Shown in pieces: positions 32,830 to 44,599 of a DNA stretch of 64,000 nucleotides. The position numbers were made by a program, and so were the translations under genes. Within the stretch, counting starts at the first letter, position 1. Each line of letters opens with the position of its first letter. Below the pieces are notes generated by a model. The model was given only the letters and a program-made list of their open reading frames with translations. It was not told where the DNA came from and did no database searches. This stretch comes from Ligula intestinalis. Its lineage: Eukaryota; Platyhelminthes; Cestoda; Diphyllobothriidea; Diphyllobothriidae. Where the stretch lies: the NCBI GenBank assembly GCA_036362985.1, contig JAYGXS010000010.1, positions 14,497,317 through 14,561,316 on the forward strand. The letters are read 5' to 3'.

Positions 32830-33486
32830 TCGACTGCATCTAATTCTGCGGTTAGCGGTGTTTGGCTTTGGCTTCCTCCAGTCCGGGTAGGCTGCCGTCT
32901 CTTCCGTGCTTCTCTGAGGTTGATGTACATTGCGTCTAATTCGACGTGCCTGTTGATGCACGAGTCGTCGGAGTTGATGGCTTCTAGGAATTCACGGCCT
33001 TTTTTGTATGGACAGGAGCCAGCAATGCGAGTTGCGTCCCACGCAAACTAGTTTCCAGTTTCAATTGTGCGCATGGTGACTTCAGACAAGTGATAGCGCC
33101 CTTTTCCCCCAATTTGATGTTCGCATAAGCGGGTAGAGGCTGATCTTCCTGTCTGTCTTCGATAAACTGCATTGCAGCCGCTACAGGGGATCTTGTAAAT
33201 GATTTCCTTTCTGTCTAAATAGCTAACCCTGTCCTTAGGGTGAACAAGCTATTTTCGCAAAGTATTGGTTGGTTTGTGCGCCACTTGGATTCGGTGCTTC
33301 CTCAGGTGTCTTTCAACTAGTTCAGACACGTGTTTAATATAGGGTAGTGTTTGCCAAGTTCGTGGGTTGGGCACTTGAGCGGAACAACTTCATCTCTGTT
33401 CTTCCTGTTTTAATTCTTGCCATCTCATGCATGGCCACACGAACTCTCTGGAGTAACCGTTTTTGAAAACAATTTGAACAAGCAGT
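32830..33486 (-). pseudogene. Penelope-like GIY-YIG endonuclease (minus copy)
   Basis: The minus frame begins with the end of the reverse transcriptase thumb (FKNGYSRELVWPCMR, then VPNPRTWQTLPYIKHVSELV), continues with KEIIYKIPCSGCNAVYRRQT and GRSASTRLCEHQ, and ends with SCINRHVELDAMYINLREA. In-frame stops occur, for example after GGACCTAACACTCT-like linker positions near 33400 and 33250. Family role: the GIY-YIG nuclease nicks the target DNA for priming. Confidence 0.75.
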
Positions 33487-33524
33487 TGAGTTCGGTGCCC
33501 AACCCACTTCCCTAAATAAACAAC

Positions 33525-33950
33525 GTGTCTGAACTAGTTGAAAGACACCTAAAGAAGCACCGAATCCAAGTGGCGCAAATAGTGACCAATACTCTGCGAA
33601 ATCAGCTTGTACACCCTAAGGACAGGGTTAGCTATTTGGACAGAAAGGAAGTCATTTACAAGATCACTTGTAGCGGCTGCAACGCAGTTTATTGCAGCCA
33701 GACAGGACGATCAGCCTCTGCCCGCTTACGCGAACATCAACAAGGGATCAAAGGGCGCTATCACTTGTCGAAAGTCAACATTCACACAATTGAAACTGGA
33801 CACAAGTTTGCGTGGGACAAAACTCGCATTGTTGACTCTTGTCCATACAAGAAAGGCCATGCATTCTTAGAAGCCACCAACTCCGAGGACTCGTGCATCA
33901 GCAGGCACGTCAAATTGGACGCGATTTACATTAACCTCAGAGACGCATGA
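33525..33950 (+). pseudogene. Penelope-like GIY-YIG endonuclease (plus copy)
   Basis: An uninterrupted 141-codon frame. IYKITCSGCNAVYCSQTGR is the GIY-YIG core (the second motif is VYCSQT instead of the usual VYIGQT), followed by ARLREHQQGIKGRYHL, FAWDKTRIVDSC and EDSCISRHVKLDAIYINLRD. The Arg and the Glu-containing tail expected of the fold are present. It lacks a reverse transcriptase upstream; the copy begins at the junction with the inverted one. A full element would be about 3 kb. Confidence 0.82.
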
Positions 33951-34811
33951 AAGAGACGGCAGCCTACCCGGACTGGAGGAAGCCAAAACCAGCCACAACC
34001 AACCTCACAATTAGATGTAGTCGACAATTAGTCCCCAACTGACCGCATAATTACATGCGGGTAACAACTATTTACTTCCCCACTTACCACATAATCACAT
34101 GTGGGTGGCAATTACCCTGACCCACTATATTAACCCCTATTAGCCATCATTGTGGATTAACTGTTTCGTACAATTCCCATCGGTAGGATGAGCCAGTATC
34201 GAAAATTCACTAAGTAAACAACATTTTCCCTAAGAACTTTTTCTGCCGAGTTTTAGCTATACTGAGAATATGGCCTGTGGAATATTCGCACAGATTGAAA
34301 GCAGACACCGGTAAGTCAGGCGGTCAGTGCGTTCAATGCGAATTTTAGGGCTCAAAGATTTGGTCTGTTGCAAGATATGTTTCTTTCCTTCTGGCTGTCT
34401 GTCTATCAAATTTAAGCGACCGTACCACCGGTCGACCGACGCCCTCCTCCGGCATGAACTCGTCTCTATTTAGGCCTGATAAGCGAACAATTCTGTTTTG
34501 GACTCCTTGTATCAACCAATAGAATACTGAAAACTTCAATTGAGCAGAAATAGACGCAGTTGCTGTGACAAGAACGTTATTAGTCTGACGTCTCGAAGTT
34601 CCATTCGAGACAGTAGCAGAACGAAGTAGTTCCAGCATGAGGGATAATGTTTAAGCAGGTAACGACCCACTCACAAAAGCGGGCAACTAACCTCAAAATT
34701 CCTCACCATAGCAATGATCCACTGATGCTGTAATCCATCTTGAAATCATCTCATCTTAGCCATAGTAAGTGAGCAATTATTTCTTCCAAGTTCGCCGAAT
34801 AGCCCCGTGGT

Positions 34812-35274
34812 TAAGTTGAAAAGTTTATCCAGCAAACATTTGTTTTCAGCGATTCGTCATCAGGCTAGTACAGTCGCAGGGATAATGAAAACCGTACAGT
34901 TGGATGGGTTAATAAGGCTCTTATGATTATAACTCATCGCTTTCACGTTCCCCGCATGTCGAGATTGGCGCGTAGAGGTCCATGCACTGGAAGAGGGGGG
35001 GGGGTGGAATGTAGTGTAGGTTGTGATAATTCCTGACCATAATTATCACTCTAAATAACTGACCCATGACCAATACTCAGAACCTATCTTAACGTCGTGC
35101 CCCGTCTCTCCTAGGGTCGATTCTGACATGCAGGCGGCCTAAAACGTTGAGTTATAATCATAAAACTCATATTAACCCCATCCAGCTGTGCGATTTTCAT
35201 TATCCATGCAACTGTACTGGCCTGATGATAGATTGCTGAAAACACACTTTTTGCCGAATAAACTTTTCAACTTA
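34812..35274. repeat. Foldback element, 127-bp inverted arms
   Basis: The arm 34812-34938 matches the reverse complement of 35147-35274, sharing taagttgaaaagtttat, gttttcagc, tcatcaggc, agtacagt, ggataatgaaaa, cagtggatgg-like and ttatgattataactca. The spacer of about 208 bp contains a G run at 34995-35005. Each arm carries CTGATGA (34857-34863 minus, 35222-35228 plus) followed nine bases later by GAAAA. Confidence 0.8.
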
Positions 35275-35659
35275 TTTATAAGAGTAATTGGTGAGCATAC
35301 AAAGTCTTCTACAGATTCTCTTCAGGCCGTTAACTTAATATAGGGATGGGGTAAAAAGGAACACGCTGGTAATTATGTCATCACAAAACGCAAATTAGTC
35401 ATGGGACTAGGAGAGGGTGCGTGGGGTTGATATTAATCAGCTGGTTGCAACTTGTTGAGTCAGGACAAGGGATTGGGAGGAGGGGTTGAAGTGGTAGAAA
35501 GCGAGAAAAGATGCAGGAAGTTGCGTAACCGATGGCCATGCCAAGCTCGGGGCTTGCAGGAGATTCTTCTGCGCGCACAAGACCGGCTTTCTCAACCGGA
35601 TCGCGGTTGCTTCTGCCGTTGCTAGCAAACACTGACCCAGACCTTGTAAATCACCTTGA

Positions 35660-37230
35660 AGGCTTCGCTGGGGCCCACACGATGTCCGGAGTCAACCATG
35701 TGGGCTAGGATTGGGCTATTGATGCTCCTGACTTCGCCTTTGCCCAGCCATGTTGGGAGGTGCTCCCGTATTCTTTGTCATAGGTGCCGACTCTTGCATA
35801 CGATATAACTTGCTCCACAGGAACAAGTGAATGCTTATATGCACATGGAGGTGGCCTGAGTTGGCAGCCTATGTTTACCTTCGCTGTGCAGGACCTTGCT
35901 TGTTGAGAATAACACCCGAACGTTCGCTGCTGGGAAGGTTCGTGCTACGGCTTGGTTGAGACATCTGCTAAGAAGTTCGCTTGCGGCTGGTTCAAATTAT
36001 TTTTCCCCTCTCGAAAGCCATCAGCATTATGATGAAAATTTCTATTTCAGGCGGATATTTAGACTTTTTCAAGTGAGCATGACGAGAATCTAGCGAAAAA
36101 TTGAGATTTAAGTATTTTAATCGAAGGTATCGACAATTTATGTTACGTCTCAGTTTCTGCTTCTATTTAAATCGAAAGCTGAAAATGGGCTGTTAAGGAA
36201 GGAAATAATCTGATTGCGAAAAGTAGAAATTGTTACTGCAAGGCTTTGAAATAAGGATTTGGAGGGAACGGGGAAATTCCCAATTTCTAAGCGTAACCAG
36301 AGCTCGGTGGAGTAAAGTGAATAACCACAGATTGCATTACCATACAAAAAAAACAGATTAAGGTAAAATGGTGCACACAAACGTTAAAAATAGCAGTTTA
36401 ATCGATCGCTGCATTCAATATTTTCCAAGGTATCATGGCAGACAACTGGCCTTTGCATGTTAAATTAAATTTATGAAAATGATTGTTTTCATGCGTGGCT
36501 TCCGTATCATATCGTTTCAATTACGATGCCAAGGATTTTCTTTGATATGCCAGCTAGGGACTTTGAAGAAATAACATTTTTCGTAAGTCCACAAGTTGGA
36601 GTAATGGACACATTATTTACTCTGCCATACTCATTAACATAGAAAACGACCATAGATGAAGGTCCACTGTGCACGCGAAAGCGCTATATTTTTCGTCAAT
36701 AAAACAAACGTATCCCGCTTGATCTAACAACAGTATATGAACTGTATTAACCCATAAATAAACTCACGGGGCACAGCGTACTAACTTTAGACATTTTATT
36801 TACCGCGTTTTATGATTTTCACTACCCAGGACTGCTACAGGGGTCCTCACGCGTTCGTTCATAGGACACGTATTCAGAAATTGCCACCAGATTAAACTGA
36901 TTACAAGAGTGGTTCGTTGTCCACTCCCTCCAAACTACGCAATAAATACATGTGGACAAGCGCTGCATCGCAGCTCACAATGAATCCAGTTTCCGTCCTT
37001 GTGAGTTAAGTAACCGCCAACCTAGACTTAAGCTTACAAACTCATCTGATTATATTGTTAGGCTTCACAGATAACGCAAACAACCTCTTTGAAGCCAAGA
37101 TATGGGGCACAAGGTTGATATCCACTCGTTGACACGATCATCTAAGGAAACCCCTGAGATATCTTGTCTAGTGTTCAGAATTTTTATTAGGAGGGTGTGC
37201 TAGATTTGAATAATTCAATTGACAATATTT
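35660..37230. other. Unassigned AT-rich sequence
   Basis: No supported feature; open frames here are short and without motifs. Confidence 0.5.
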
Positions 37231-37239
37231 TGAAACATT

Positions 37240-37325
37240 CGTGGCCTCGGTAGAATTTGAACTCACGCAACCAAGGGGCGCTTGAATACAGCCAAAGCTC
37301 TACCAAATTACCAACGAGGCTCACC
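37240..37325 (-). repeat. tRNA-derived SINE head (family S3)
   Basis: On the minus strand gttggtaatttggtagagct resembles box A and gcgtgagttcaaattctacc box B, about 45 bases apart, closing on gcctcg/cgaggc. The acceptor-like stem and box spacing suggest a tRNA-derived repeat rather than a functional tRNA. Confidence 0.5.
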
Positions 37326-38264
37326 GGGAGCCGTAGATTTAAACACAGTTGGTTCAATTATCCCGCCTAGCCCATGTCACGTATGAAATTCACCAATACC
37401 GATACACTAATCTAACTGCCAAGACACGATTTCCCAGGCAATCAATATAGAATCCACCAGATGAACAACAAGCAAAATTAGTCATTAGGAAAGGTGGTAA
37501 ACTTGAGTAATTGACGTGGGTTGGAATTCCGATGGGGCCACAATTTTTTCACAGTTGTGTCAATCGAATTATTCAGACTTTGCTCTTTCATAGCAAATCA
37601 AAGTGTTGCCATTTTCGACGCCATAAAACGATTTGCTTGGCATAACGGTGACTTTGACCTTACAAACAATAGACATTTTTCATTCAGTCTAGAAGAAATC
37701 ATACATTTCTCTGTGCAATTGCGAGAATGACATGCGCCATATTCATGTGTATAAATTGAAAGGCATGCATCCGAAGAAATGCAATTTAAAGGAAGGCGTT
37801 CCTTGTGAAAATAGGGTAGTAGTATTGAGTTAATTTTAGACACTCGATCGTCATATCGTCGTCAGACTTGAGAAGATGTTCAACGATGTGCAACGTTGAA
37901 TGATTTTCCTACGATTATCTTGTCTATATCAATAAAACTTTTACGGAAGTACCCATCTGACGTTTTGGAAACACTCATCATTGAAAAGTTGGTAAATGAC
38001 CAGAAAAATTTAACATCTGGCATAATTACCAACTAGCTTGCAAATGCTTAAATTTAACTTTATTCTCATGACCTTGTGGTTGTCCTTGAAATTTGTGAGT
38101 GTAGTTTTCTTTGGAATGCCACTATTTTGGAAATATGAACTTCCTTGCCTGACTTATGCTCTTTTCCAGTTACATAGCAATTTTACTTTGCTTCTTAAAT
38201 TGATAACACGCTTTTTCTCTCCTTGCCTTCTTTAATAAGCATAGCCGGATTTTTTTCTGATGCC

Positions 38265-38460
38265 TTCAGTTAAACGTGCCAATCAGTTGTAACTTAGCGG
38301 TTAGAGCTTCGGCTTCCGGTAAAGGCCTTCTCTGATTCGCGGGTTAAAATCCCACCGAAATCCTCGAGTTTTTTCACAATTGGGTCAGCTCAAATCTAGC
38401 AAATCTGTCAAACCTCCTAATAATTAGGTCAGCCTGGTAGTCATTCTGGTGATTTCTAGA
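38265..38460 (+). repeat. tRNA-derived SINE, family S1, copy 1
   Basis: Box A-like taacttagcggttagagctt and box B-like cgcgggttaaaatcccaccg, followed by cctcgagttttttcacaatt and gggtcagctc. The same body occurs at 38580 and, inverted, at 55735. Confidence 0.65.
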
Positions 38461-38574
38461 TGATTGCTTGAAAAATTTTGCTTGGGCAGTCAGCTTGCTG
38501 TTCCGTATTGGTGGATTCTATATGGGTGGTAAAGTTCGGCCGGTACTATCGACACAAGTGTGATTAAATTCATG

Positions 38575-38705
38575 GCACGAGGTAGGGCATTTGTAACAGC
38601 GGTAAGAGCGTTGGCTTCCGATAAAGGCCTTCTATGCTCCGCGGGTTAAAATCCCGCCGCACTCTTCGAGTTTTATCACAATTGAGCCAACTCGAATTAC
38701 TAATT
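38575..38705 (+). repeat. tRNA-derived SINE, family S1, copy 2
   Basis: About 300 bp downstream of copy 1 in the same orientation: ggtaagagcgttggcttccg, cgcgggttaaaatcccgccg, ttcgagttttatcacaattg, then agccaactc. Confidence 0.65.
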
Positions 38706-39174
38706 ACATGTAATTTTCCCGATTTTGCATTATTTCCTTGCCCTATTTGGTTCATGGTGGATAGGGAATGTTTTCAATGATATTTTCGGAATGATATTTT
38801 CATCCTTATAGAAGACACAACATATCCAAAATATGAGCAATTCCATATAAGTCTGTGCTGTAACTTGTTGCAGATTCTCTATTTCGCATCGATGGCTAGA
38901 CAGGAACTGCTTTCACACATTGCAGATTCAGGTTTTTGAGAGAATTTTCGCACATCAACATTCTCAAAGTAAGCCCATGCAAGTGAACACGCCAATGAGT
39001 CACTAAACGTTAGTGAGTTTTTTATGATGCTTGGTAATGGACTGCCAGCACTTGCGGCATTGCCAAGGACGCAGTGGCAGTATATCCTAGTGACTTCTAA
39101 TATCAAGTCTAGGTCTGAATTACTAACCTACCCGGAACAGTAACCCTTAGCAATCCATGTAAACTGCTACACCA

Positions 39175-39375
39175 TCGATCTCGCGGCGCATTGGTTTGAG
39201 TGTTGGCCTTCTGTACAGCAGGCCGCGGATTCGAGCTTCAGATGTTGCACCACTTGAGATTGGATATGACTGGCTGATGACGGCTTATAATCGAGCAAGG
39301 GCCATTCCAGCCTTACTTGTCTTTGCCAGAAATATTCACCTGCTTACCCTACTAGCTAGTACGCGACTGCATGTG
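39175..39375 (+). repeat. SINE family S2 with tRNA-like head
   Basis: Head tctcgcggcgcattggtttg with box B-like ggattcgagcttc, body gactggctgatgacggctta, ggccattccagccttacttg and tctttgccag. Confidence 0.7.
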
Positions 39376-39399
39376 GATCTCAAGATTGAGCCTCAAGAC

Positions 39400-40120
39400 G
39401 CAATAGGAGTGTGCTTCGTAGCGCAATCGGTGAGCATTCAACAGAAACCTATTATTTTTGATCTTCCATGCGATATAACGAAAGTCTATCCTTAAGGAAT
39501 TGTCAGGAACAGCCCACTTTAAGTAGAAAGCAGACAGCATGAGATTTTGTTATGAACAATTGGTTTTAACGTACGAAACTATTTTCACATTTTGATTTCT
39601 TTATTAACGTATTCTCTTCGAAGTGTAGAAGTCGCTACTATTTGTACAATAAAGTCATGCTTTATTCGGTGAAGGTAAATGACGTGAAATAATGAAATTA
39701 AATCCGTTCCGTAGACAAAACAGCCACGGCTTTTACGATAGGCATCCATGTATTGCGTTAACTCGTTAAGCTGCTTTCTCGTCCCACAAGCATTGCTGTC
39801 AATTTCAGTGTCGTGGAGTAAGAAAATAAAACTTTACTGGGTTTGGCCTATCAAAGTATTGAAAACATTCTTAGCAGGCAGATAGGTAGATATAAAACGG
39901 GTTAAATGATCGTTCAATGCAAGCAAATGGCTATGTCTGTAATTAGGCAGTTATAATATAGTTAGCGTGGTCACCTACATGAGGTATTTTATAAACTTTA
40001 AGGTATAATCGGCTATCTTTCTACGAAAAGCATTTAGTGACTGCAAAGAACCAGCTTATTTAATTTGTGTATACATATTGAAAGCTTACATAACACGGAA
40101 ATTTAGGACAAAAGTTATTT
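39400..40120. other. Unassigned AT-rich sequence
   Basis: Nothing supported between two S2 SINE copies. Confidence 0.5.
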
Positions 40121-40129
40121 AGGTGGATG

Positions 40130-40375
40130 GACGTTCACCAATCGCTCGCGGAAGCCATTCGCCCTATTCTACCGTGAGGCTCACCCTCAAGTACCACCAA
40201 CAGTCACACAACGATTAGCATTGTAGACAGGTGCCCATGACCGACAGAGGAAAGGCAGACTGGAATAGCTATTTCTGACTCATAAGCTGGGCATTCCAAA
40301 CCTTAGATGGTGCACCATCCGAAGCTCGAACCCGCAATCTCCTAATTAGTGGTCAACCGCTCGTAGATTTTAGGG
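40130..40375 (-). repeat. SINE family S2, minus orientation
   Basis: Complement of the S2 head (gaagctcgaacccgcaatct) and body (ggaatagctatttctgactc). The right-hand words gttcaccaatcgctcg at about 40130 belong to the S2 tail. Confidence 0.6.
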
Positions 40376-40379
40376 CCGT

Positions 40380-41430
40380 GAACAGTTCATATTGCGTATC
40401 CATCAATTTAGCATAGTAAAAAGTATACAAGATGATCAACATCTGTTGCAAAACTTTATGAAAACTTTGTGACCTTTTCCTCATGCCACAGGGTAATATG
40501 TACATACATTGCTAATTTAGGGACCATGTATTCATATGTAACGGCCATTAAGGTTTTGAAGTGTTTCAAATTTCAGAAAATTTTCAAAAAACGAAAGATA
40601 TGTCGTCTTTAAATATAAATTGGAAAAAGGTTGTACTTTCTATCAAACTAACTCAGGAAATAATATCTCAGTGCTGGTTTTCTATAACATATATCCGAAT
40701 ATGTAAGTACACTGAAAATAAAGGAGCAAATATCTACTACTTAAGGAGCCATTTTCCAACTGATTACATTTTTGCTGGCGGTCAAATGTCGGCATCCTGA
40801 TGTGAATGAAATATCATCGCCTTAGGCTACATGGTAGTAAATATCACAGCCAAAATTTTGTAATTTACTGTCGAATCGAATCCACATTTTAGAATTTCGA
40901 TTGACGTTTCATGAGAAAGGAAATCTACTATATTTGGACACACCTTTTAGTAACATGAAAAACGCAGGCTTAAAAGCCCTTGGACCATAATGTGGTGTAT
41001 TCCACCTTTCGCACCGCCCCAGCATTGTAAAAGGACGCCACATATCATGAGTATAGAACCCTGCCAAACAGTTGTGCAGAAAGGAAACTTGGTGAGGTTG
41101 TCTCTAGCGGTCTTTCGAAGGACCTTATGTATTATAGCTACCTACTTAAATTTTTTAGTAAGTTGAATTACCTGTAAACTTCTGGTTTTCTACACCCATC
41201 CATCGACCTAGCAGAGATTTTCTGTTGGCATTGAAATGCAAAACGGTTCCCAGAAGGCGAACACATTCCATAACTGCTTCAATCGCCAAACTAAGCAAAT
41301 TCGGCCTTTTGTACTATCCACGGGAATTACCGCGTACTTACAAATTTTCTGTAGGGTTCTTTGCCTAATCTCCCTGCCTTTTGTACATTGTTAAAATTTT
41401 TTCCCAGCTGGTGTTAGTGATACCCGTAAA
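40380..41430. other. Unassigned AT-rich sequence
   Basis: No supported feature. Confidence 0.5.
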
Positions 41431-41484
41431 AAATGTCTTTCAGTGACCTCGCCCGAGGTTTGGGCACACCTTCCTACATGCACG

Positions 41485-41590
41485 CGTTCGCCGTTGGTCG
41501 AGCGGGGCGTTATCGATGATATTAAAAATCACTTCAGTGCGGTCTCCCAAGGTTTGAGTACGCGACCCAACTTGCCCTCGTAACTTTTTC
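41485..41590 (+). repeat. tRNA-like sequence with long insert (class II tRNA-derived)
   Basis: Box A-like gttggtcgagcggggcgtt is followed about 60 bases later by box B-like caaggtttgagtacgcgacc. The long spacing recalls a Ser/Leu-type tRNA, but the ends do not form a clean acceptor stem, so a SINE head or pseudogene is preferred. Confidence 0.4.
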
Positions 41591-41884
41591 ATGGGACACA
41601 CATATTGGGTTCTAATTTCTTCCCTTGCATGCCCCACCCGTACTCTCTCCGGATATTATGCGTTCTTTAGCCTGCGGAGCGCGCTTCAAACTTTCCCCAG
41701 ACGACCCCATGACACAATCCTACCGAAAACTCTTTTTTAAAACAAACAGCTTAGTTTTGACTGCTACTGGTTACCTATCCGCATCCGGTTTTCTTGCGTT
41801 TTTGTTGCCATCGCAGCCACCAAATAATAAGAAGGGTGTTTTTTGCTGCATGTGGTAACCAAAAAGGAGTTCTAGGCAGCAATA

Positions 41885-42060
41885 GATTGCTGATAGAGAC
41901 AAAGACGACTGGAATGATGGCGAACTCTGAGACTCGAACAAGTGGCCTTGTTAGTTAGAAGTGCAGAACTTGCGCCACGGGCTCGGTGCCTTGCCGGTTT
42001 CGGCCAGGAATATACACAATGGTTGATGGGCGTTCACCGATCGGCATGGATCTCACTCCA
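41885..42060 (-). repeat. SINE family S2, minus orientation
   Basis: On the minus strand: gagcccgtggcgcaagttct (box A region) and cacttgttcgagtctcagag (box B region). The adjacent ggttgatgggcgttcaccga is the S2-associated tail word. Confidence 0.6.
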
Positions 42061-42169
42061 TCTGTTCTGCCTTGGTACCCGCTCTGGAGACCCACCAACA
42101 GCCACAGGGTGGCTAGCATATTACAGTAAGAAGGAGATTACCGACAGACACACGGGCGACTAGAACGTT

Positions 42170-43180
42170 TTCAGTCAGCCATACCCATAGCCAAGCCCAG
42201 GGACAGTAATCCCCGATGCTTTATAGTAGGCTATATGGTCACTATGTATCGCGGTGATGAATGAGAAAAGAGAAAGTGTGCGGTTGATGCTACGAGAAGT
42301 CGTCTTTCACTTTAATCCTAACTCACGCTCAAGTCAATGCACCAGCCTGCTTGGAGCATAAGTTGGGCCAAATCAAATCTGACGGCCAAACTGTCTTATG
42401 CAAAACCGGGACATATTGATAGCTTTGTGTCGGTCGGCGCTCAACCGGCACAAAGGTTTATCGAGTGACTTACAATGACGACACCACCCGTAAGTGCATA
42501 TGCCCATCATTTATGCATGGTAGATATTGGACTTTTACTGAATGCACTCATTTAATTGCTGCCCCCGCGTGGTTTGAAATTTTTTAGGCAGTGGCGTTTC
42601 AAGAGGAAAATACTTGTTTCCAACGAGCAGCACACTTGATTTACGTACAAAGCCGGATACTCACAAAATTTGTTCCCTGAACAAACCGTACTACAGTATT
42701 CCTCTCCTTAGTCGCCACCTGGGTCTAAATCCATCTGCTCGCACAGTAACGTTGTGACTAGCAAAGCAGACAATCGTCGAAAATCTTCCCAAACGAGATC
42801 GGACTAACCAAACTCCTACTACGCTGGTGCTGGTGAAATTCTCAGACGCTAGTACACACGAAGAAGCAAAGGCTGAGTCGCTAAATTCTATTGTATCGCA
42901 TTTGCTTTTATACCAGTATTGGAGTTACTTACTGCATAGTTAGAAATTAAACTAGCTCAGTTATTACGCCTGCTCTTACCAATCCTGAGCAAAGTTTCCA
43001 CGTTTAGACATTGCTTTAGTAGTCTGTCAAAGTTCTGCTTCTTAAATTCTAAAATCAATCGTCTTAAGTAAGGAGAATCGCCTTTAACATATTCTTACAT
43101 TAGCTAAGCGACGACTTAGGGTATCTGTCTCGTATATAAGGTAAAGCTTCACACCTGAATCCTTTTTTGCGGAAATTTCA
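42170..43180. other. Unassigned sequence
   Basis: No recognised gene or repeat. Confidence 0.5.
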
Positions 43181-43199
43181 CTATCGTGCAAAAAAAAAT

Positions 43200-43300
43200 G
43201 CAAACGAGAAGTCAAATGCAAAATTTGCCACGAGAGGGGCCCGAACTCAAAACCCCTTCAACACAAGACCGCGATTCTAACCGCTGCGCCATCGCCACAC
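43200..43300 (-). repeat. tRNA-like sequence (SINE head or pseudogene)
   Basis: On the minus strand gcgatggcgcagcggttaga (box A region) is followed by ttttgagttcgggcccctct (box B region) with tRNA-like spacing, and ends in cgtggca. It overlaps the start of the ORF1 open frame, which is therefore probably not the true start. Confidence 0.5.
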
Positions 43301-43379
43301 GCTGTAACGGGCAATCAAAAAGCTTGACTTATTGGGTGCGATTGACGCACACAGAGAACCGATGCGAAGTATATCATAT

Positions 43380-44150
43380 TCTAGCCTCTAAGTATAGCAA
43401 ACTTGAAGGTAAAATGGAAAATATGAAAAAACTCCTCCAGCAGACCATCACTGCGATGGAAAAAGTGTTGACTTCAATGCATACACATGAACCGCCTAAA
43501 GAAGAACAGAGGAAGCATATACCTGAAGTACAAGCCACCATAGTGGACAACATAGACACCGGTGAGACAACTTCGGACAGATCCGATGACCAAGCAGTCA
43601 CACCATCCGTTTCGAGCTCTAGGCCCACTGCAGCGAAGGCGACCAAAACTGTACTTCAGGACTCCCGTCAGGAGGGTTATCATGGTGTAGTTGTTCAGGG
43701 TTGCAAGAAGCAACTTCATACAGTTCAGCCGACCAAGCAATCACACCACCTAGTTTGAGCTCCGGGCCCACTGCAACTAAGATGACCAAAACCGAAATTA
43801 AAGACTCCCGACAGGGTGGTGAACATAAGGTAGTTGTTCAGGGGTTGCAAGAAGCAACTTCAGACAGTTCTGACGACCAAGCAGTCACACCACACAGTTC
43901 GAGCTCCAGGCCCACTGCAGAAAAGGTGACCAAAACCGTACCTTAAGACTCCCGACAGGAGGGTGATCATGGTGTAGTTGTTCAGGGGCTGCAAGAAGCA
44001 ACTTCAGACAGTTCTGATGATCAAGCAGTCACACCACACAGTTCGAGCTCCAGGCCCACTGCAGCAAAGGTGGCGAAAACCTCAGCTAAGGGCACACGAC
44101 ACCGAGAGGATCATGAATACTGTCTAGTTGTACAGGGGTCAAAATAAGCC
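43380..44150 (+). pseudogene. ORF1-like protein with four 48-residue repeats
   Basis: A coiled-coil-like segment (ILASKYSKLEGKMENMKKLL, then QQTITAMEKVL) precedes four tandem units of 144 bp, with landmarks at 43588, 43731, 43875 and 44019. Each unit reads like SDSSDDQAVTPHSSSSRPTA followed by a DSRQEG-HGVVVQ segment. The first-to-second spacing is 143, and the single missing G (near 43700) causes the frameshift that splits the ORF at 43758. A stop at 43944-43946 breaks the third unit. Coiled coils are common in LINE ORF1 proteins, but the Ser-rich repeats are not something I recognise. Confidence 0.65.
43549..44128 (+). repeat. 144-bp tandem repeat within ORF1
   Basis: Four units with periods 143, 144 and about 150 measured at the gttgttcagggg landmark (43691, 43834, 43978, 44128). 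The multiple-of-three period keeps the encoded unit in frame. Confidence 0.85.
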
Positions 44151-44599
44151 ATTTCAGACCACTCAAGCGACCAGAACGATCCGGAATTGGTTTTCTTTAA
44201 CGATGTCTTGAGCGATCTGTTCCCGCCAGGTAAAGAATTTGAAGTGCTCACGTCATTTCGTATCGGGAAAAGGCTGGCAGATACTGCAGAAATGCCCCGA
44301 CCTAGACCGCTAAAATAGTACTTAAAAACAAGGAACATGTTCAGATAATCATGTCTAAAAAACTAATCTATGTCTTGCGCATAAATAGGTTTTTTTTCAA
44401 CCGGACTACTCCCTGAAGGAACGGCTGAAGCGCCGAAAACTTGTAACGGAACTACAGTCGAGGAAGAAGAATGGCGAGGCAGGCCTAAAAATCTTCAACG
44501 GGAAGCTAATTCAGAAGGAAACAGCGAATCAACCCGTAATGCTCCGAACGACGGTCAGGAACTGACTGTCACATCCGGATTACACCGTACCAGGAAACT

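Larger units (their letters stand above)
32585..34250. mobile_element. Two Penelope-like element 3' ends, head to head
   Basis: The minus-strand copy (33486 to 32585) and the plus-strand copy (33488 to 34250) share the linker VSELVERHLKKHRIQVA, a GIY-YIG domain and a 3' untranslated region. This makes an inverted repeat with arms of about 750-790 bp around a spacer of about 120 bp. Penelope-like elements are known for partial inverted or tandem copies; both copies here lack most of the reverse transcriptase. Confidence 0.82.

Noticed and set aside
33487..34250. Prokaryotic-type GIY-YIG homing endonuclease in an intron
   Set aside because: The linker VSELVERHLKK, the Cys-rich CSGCNAVY core and the inverted partner with RT thumb sequence identify a Penelope-like retroelement.
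35430..35632. Minus-strand GC-rich frame as a possible exon (acceptor at 35622)
   Set aside because: The acceptor is plausible but the donor is weak and the protein has no recognisable character; random occurrence is likely.
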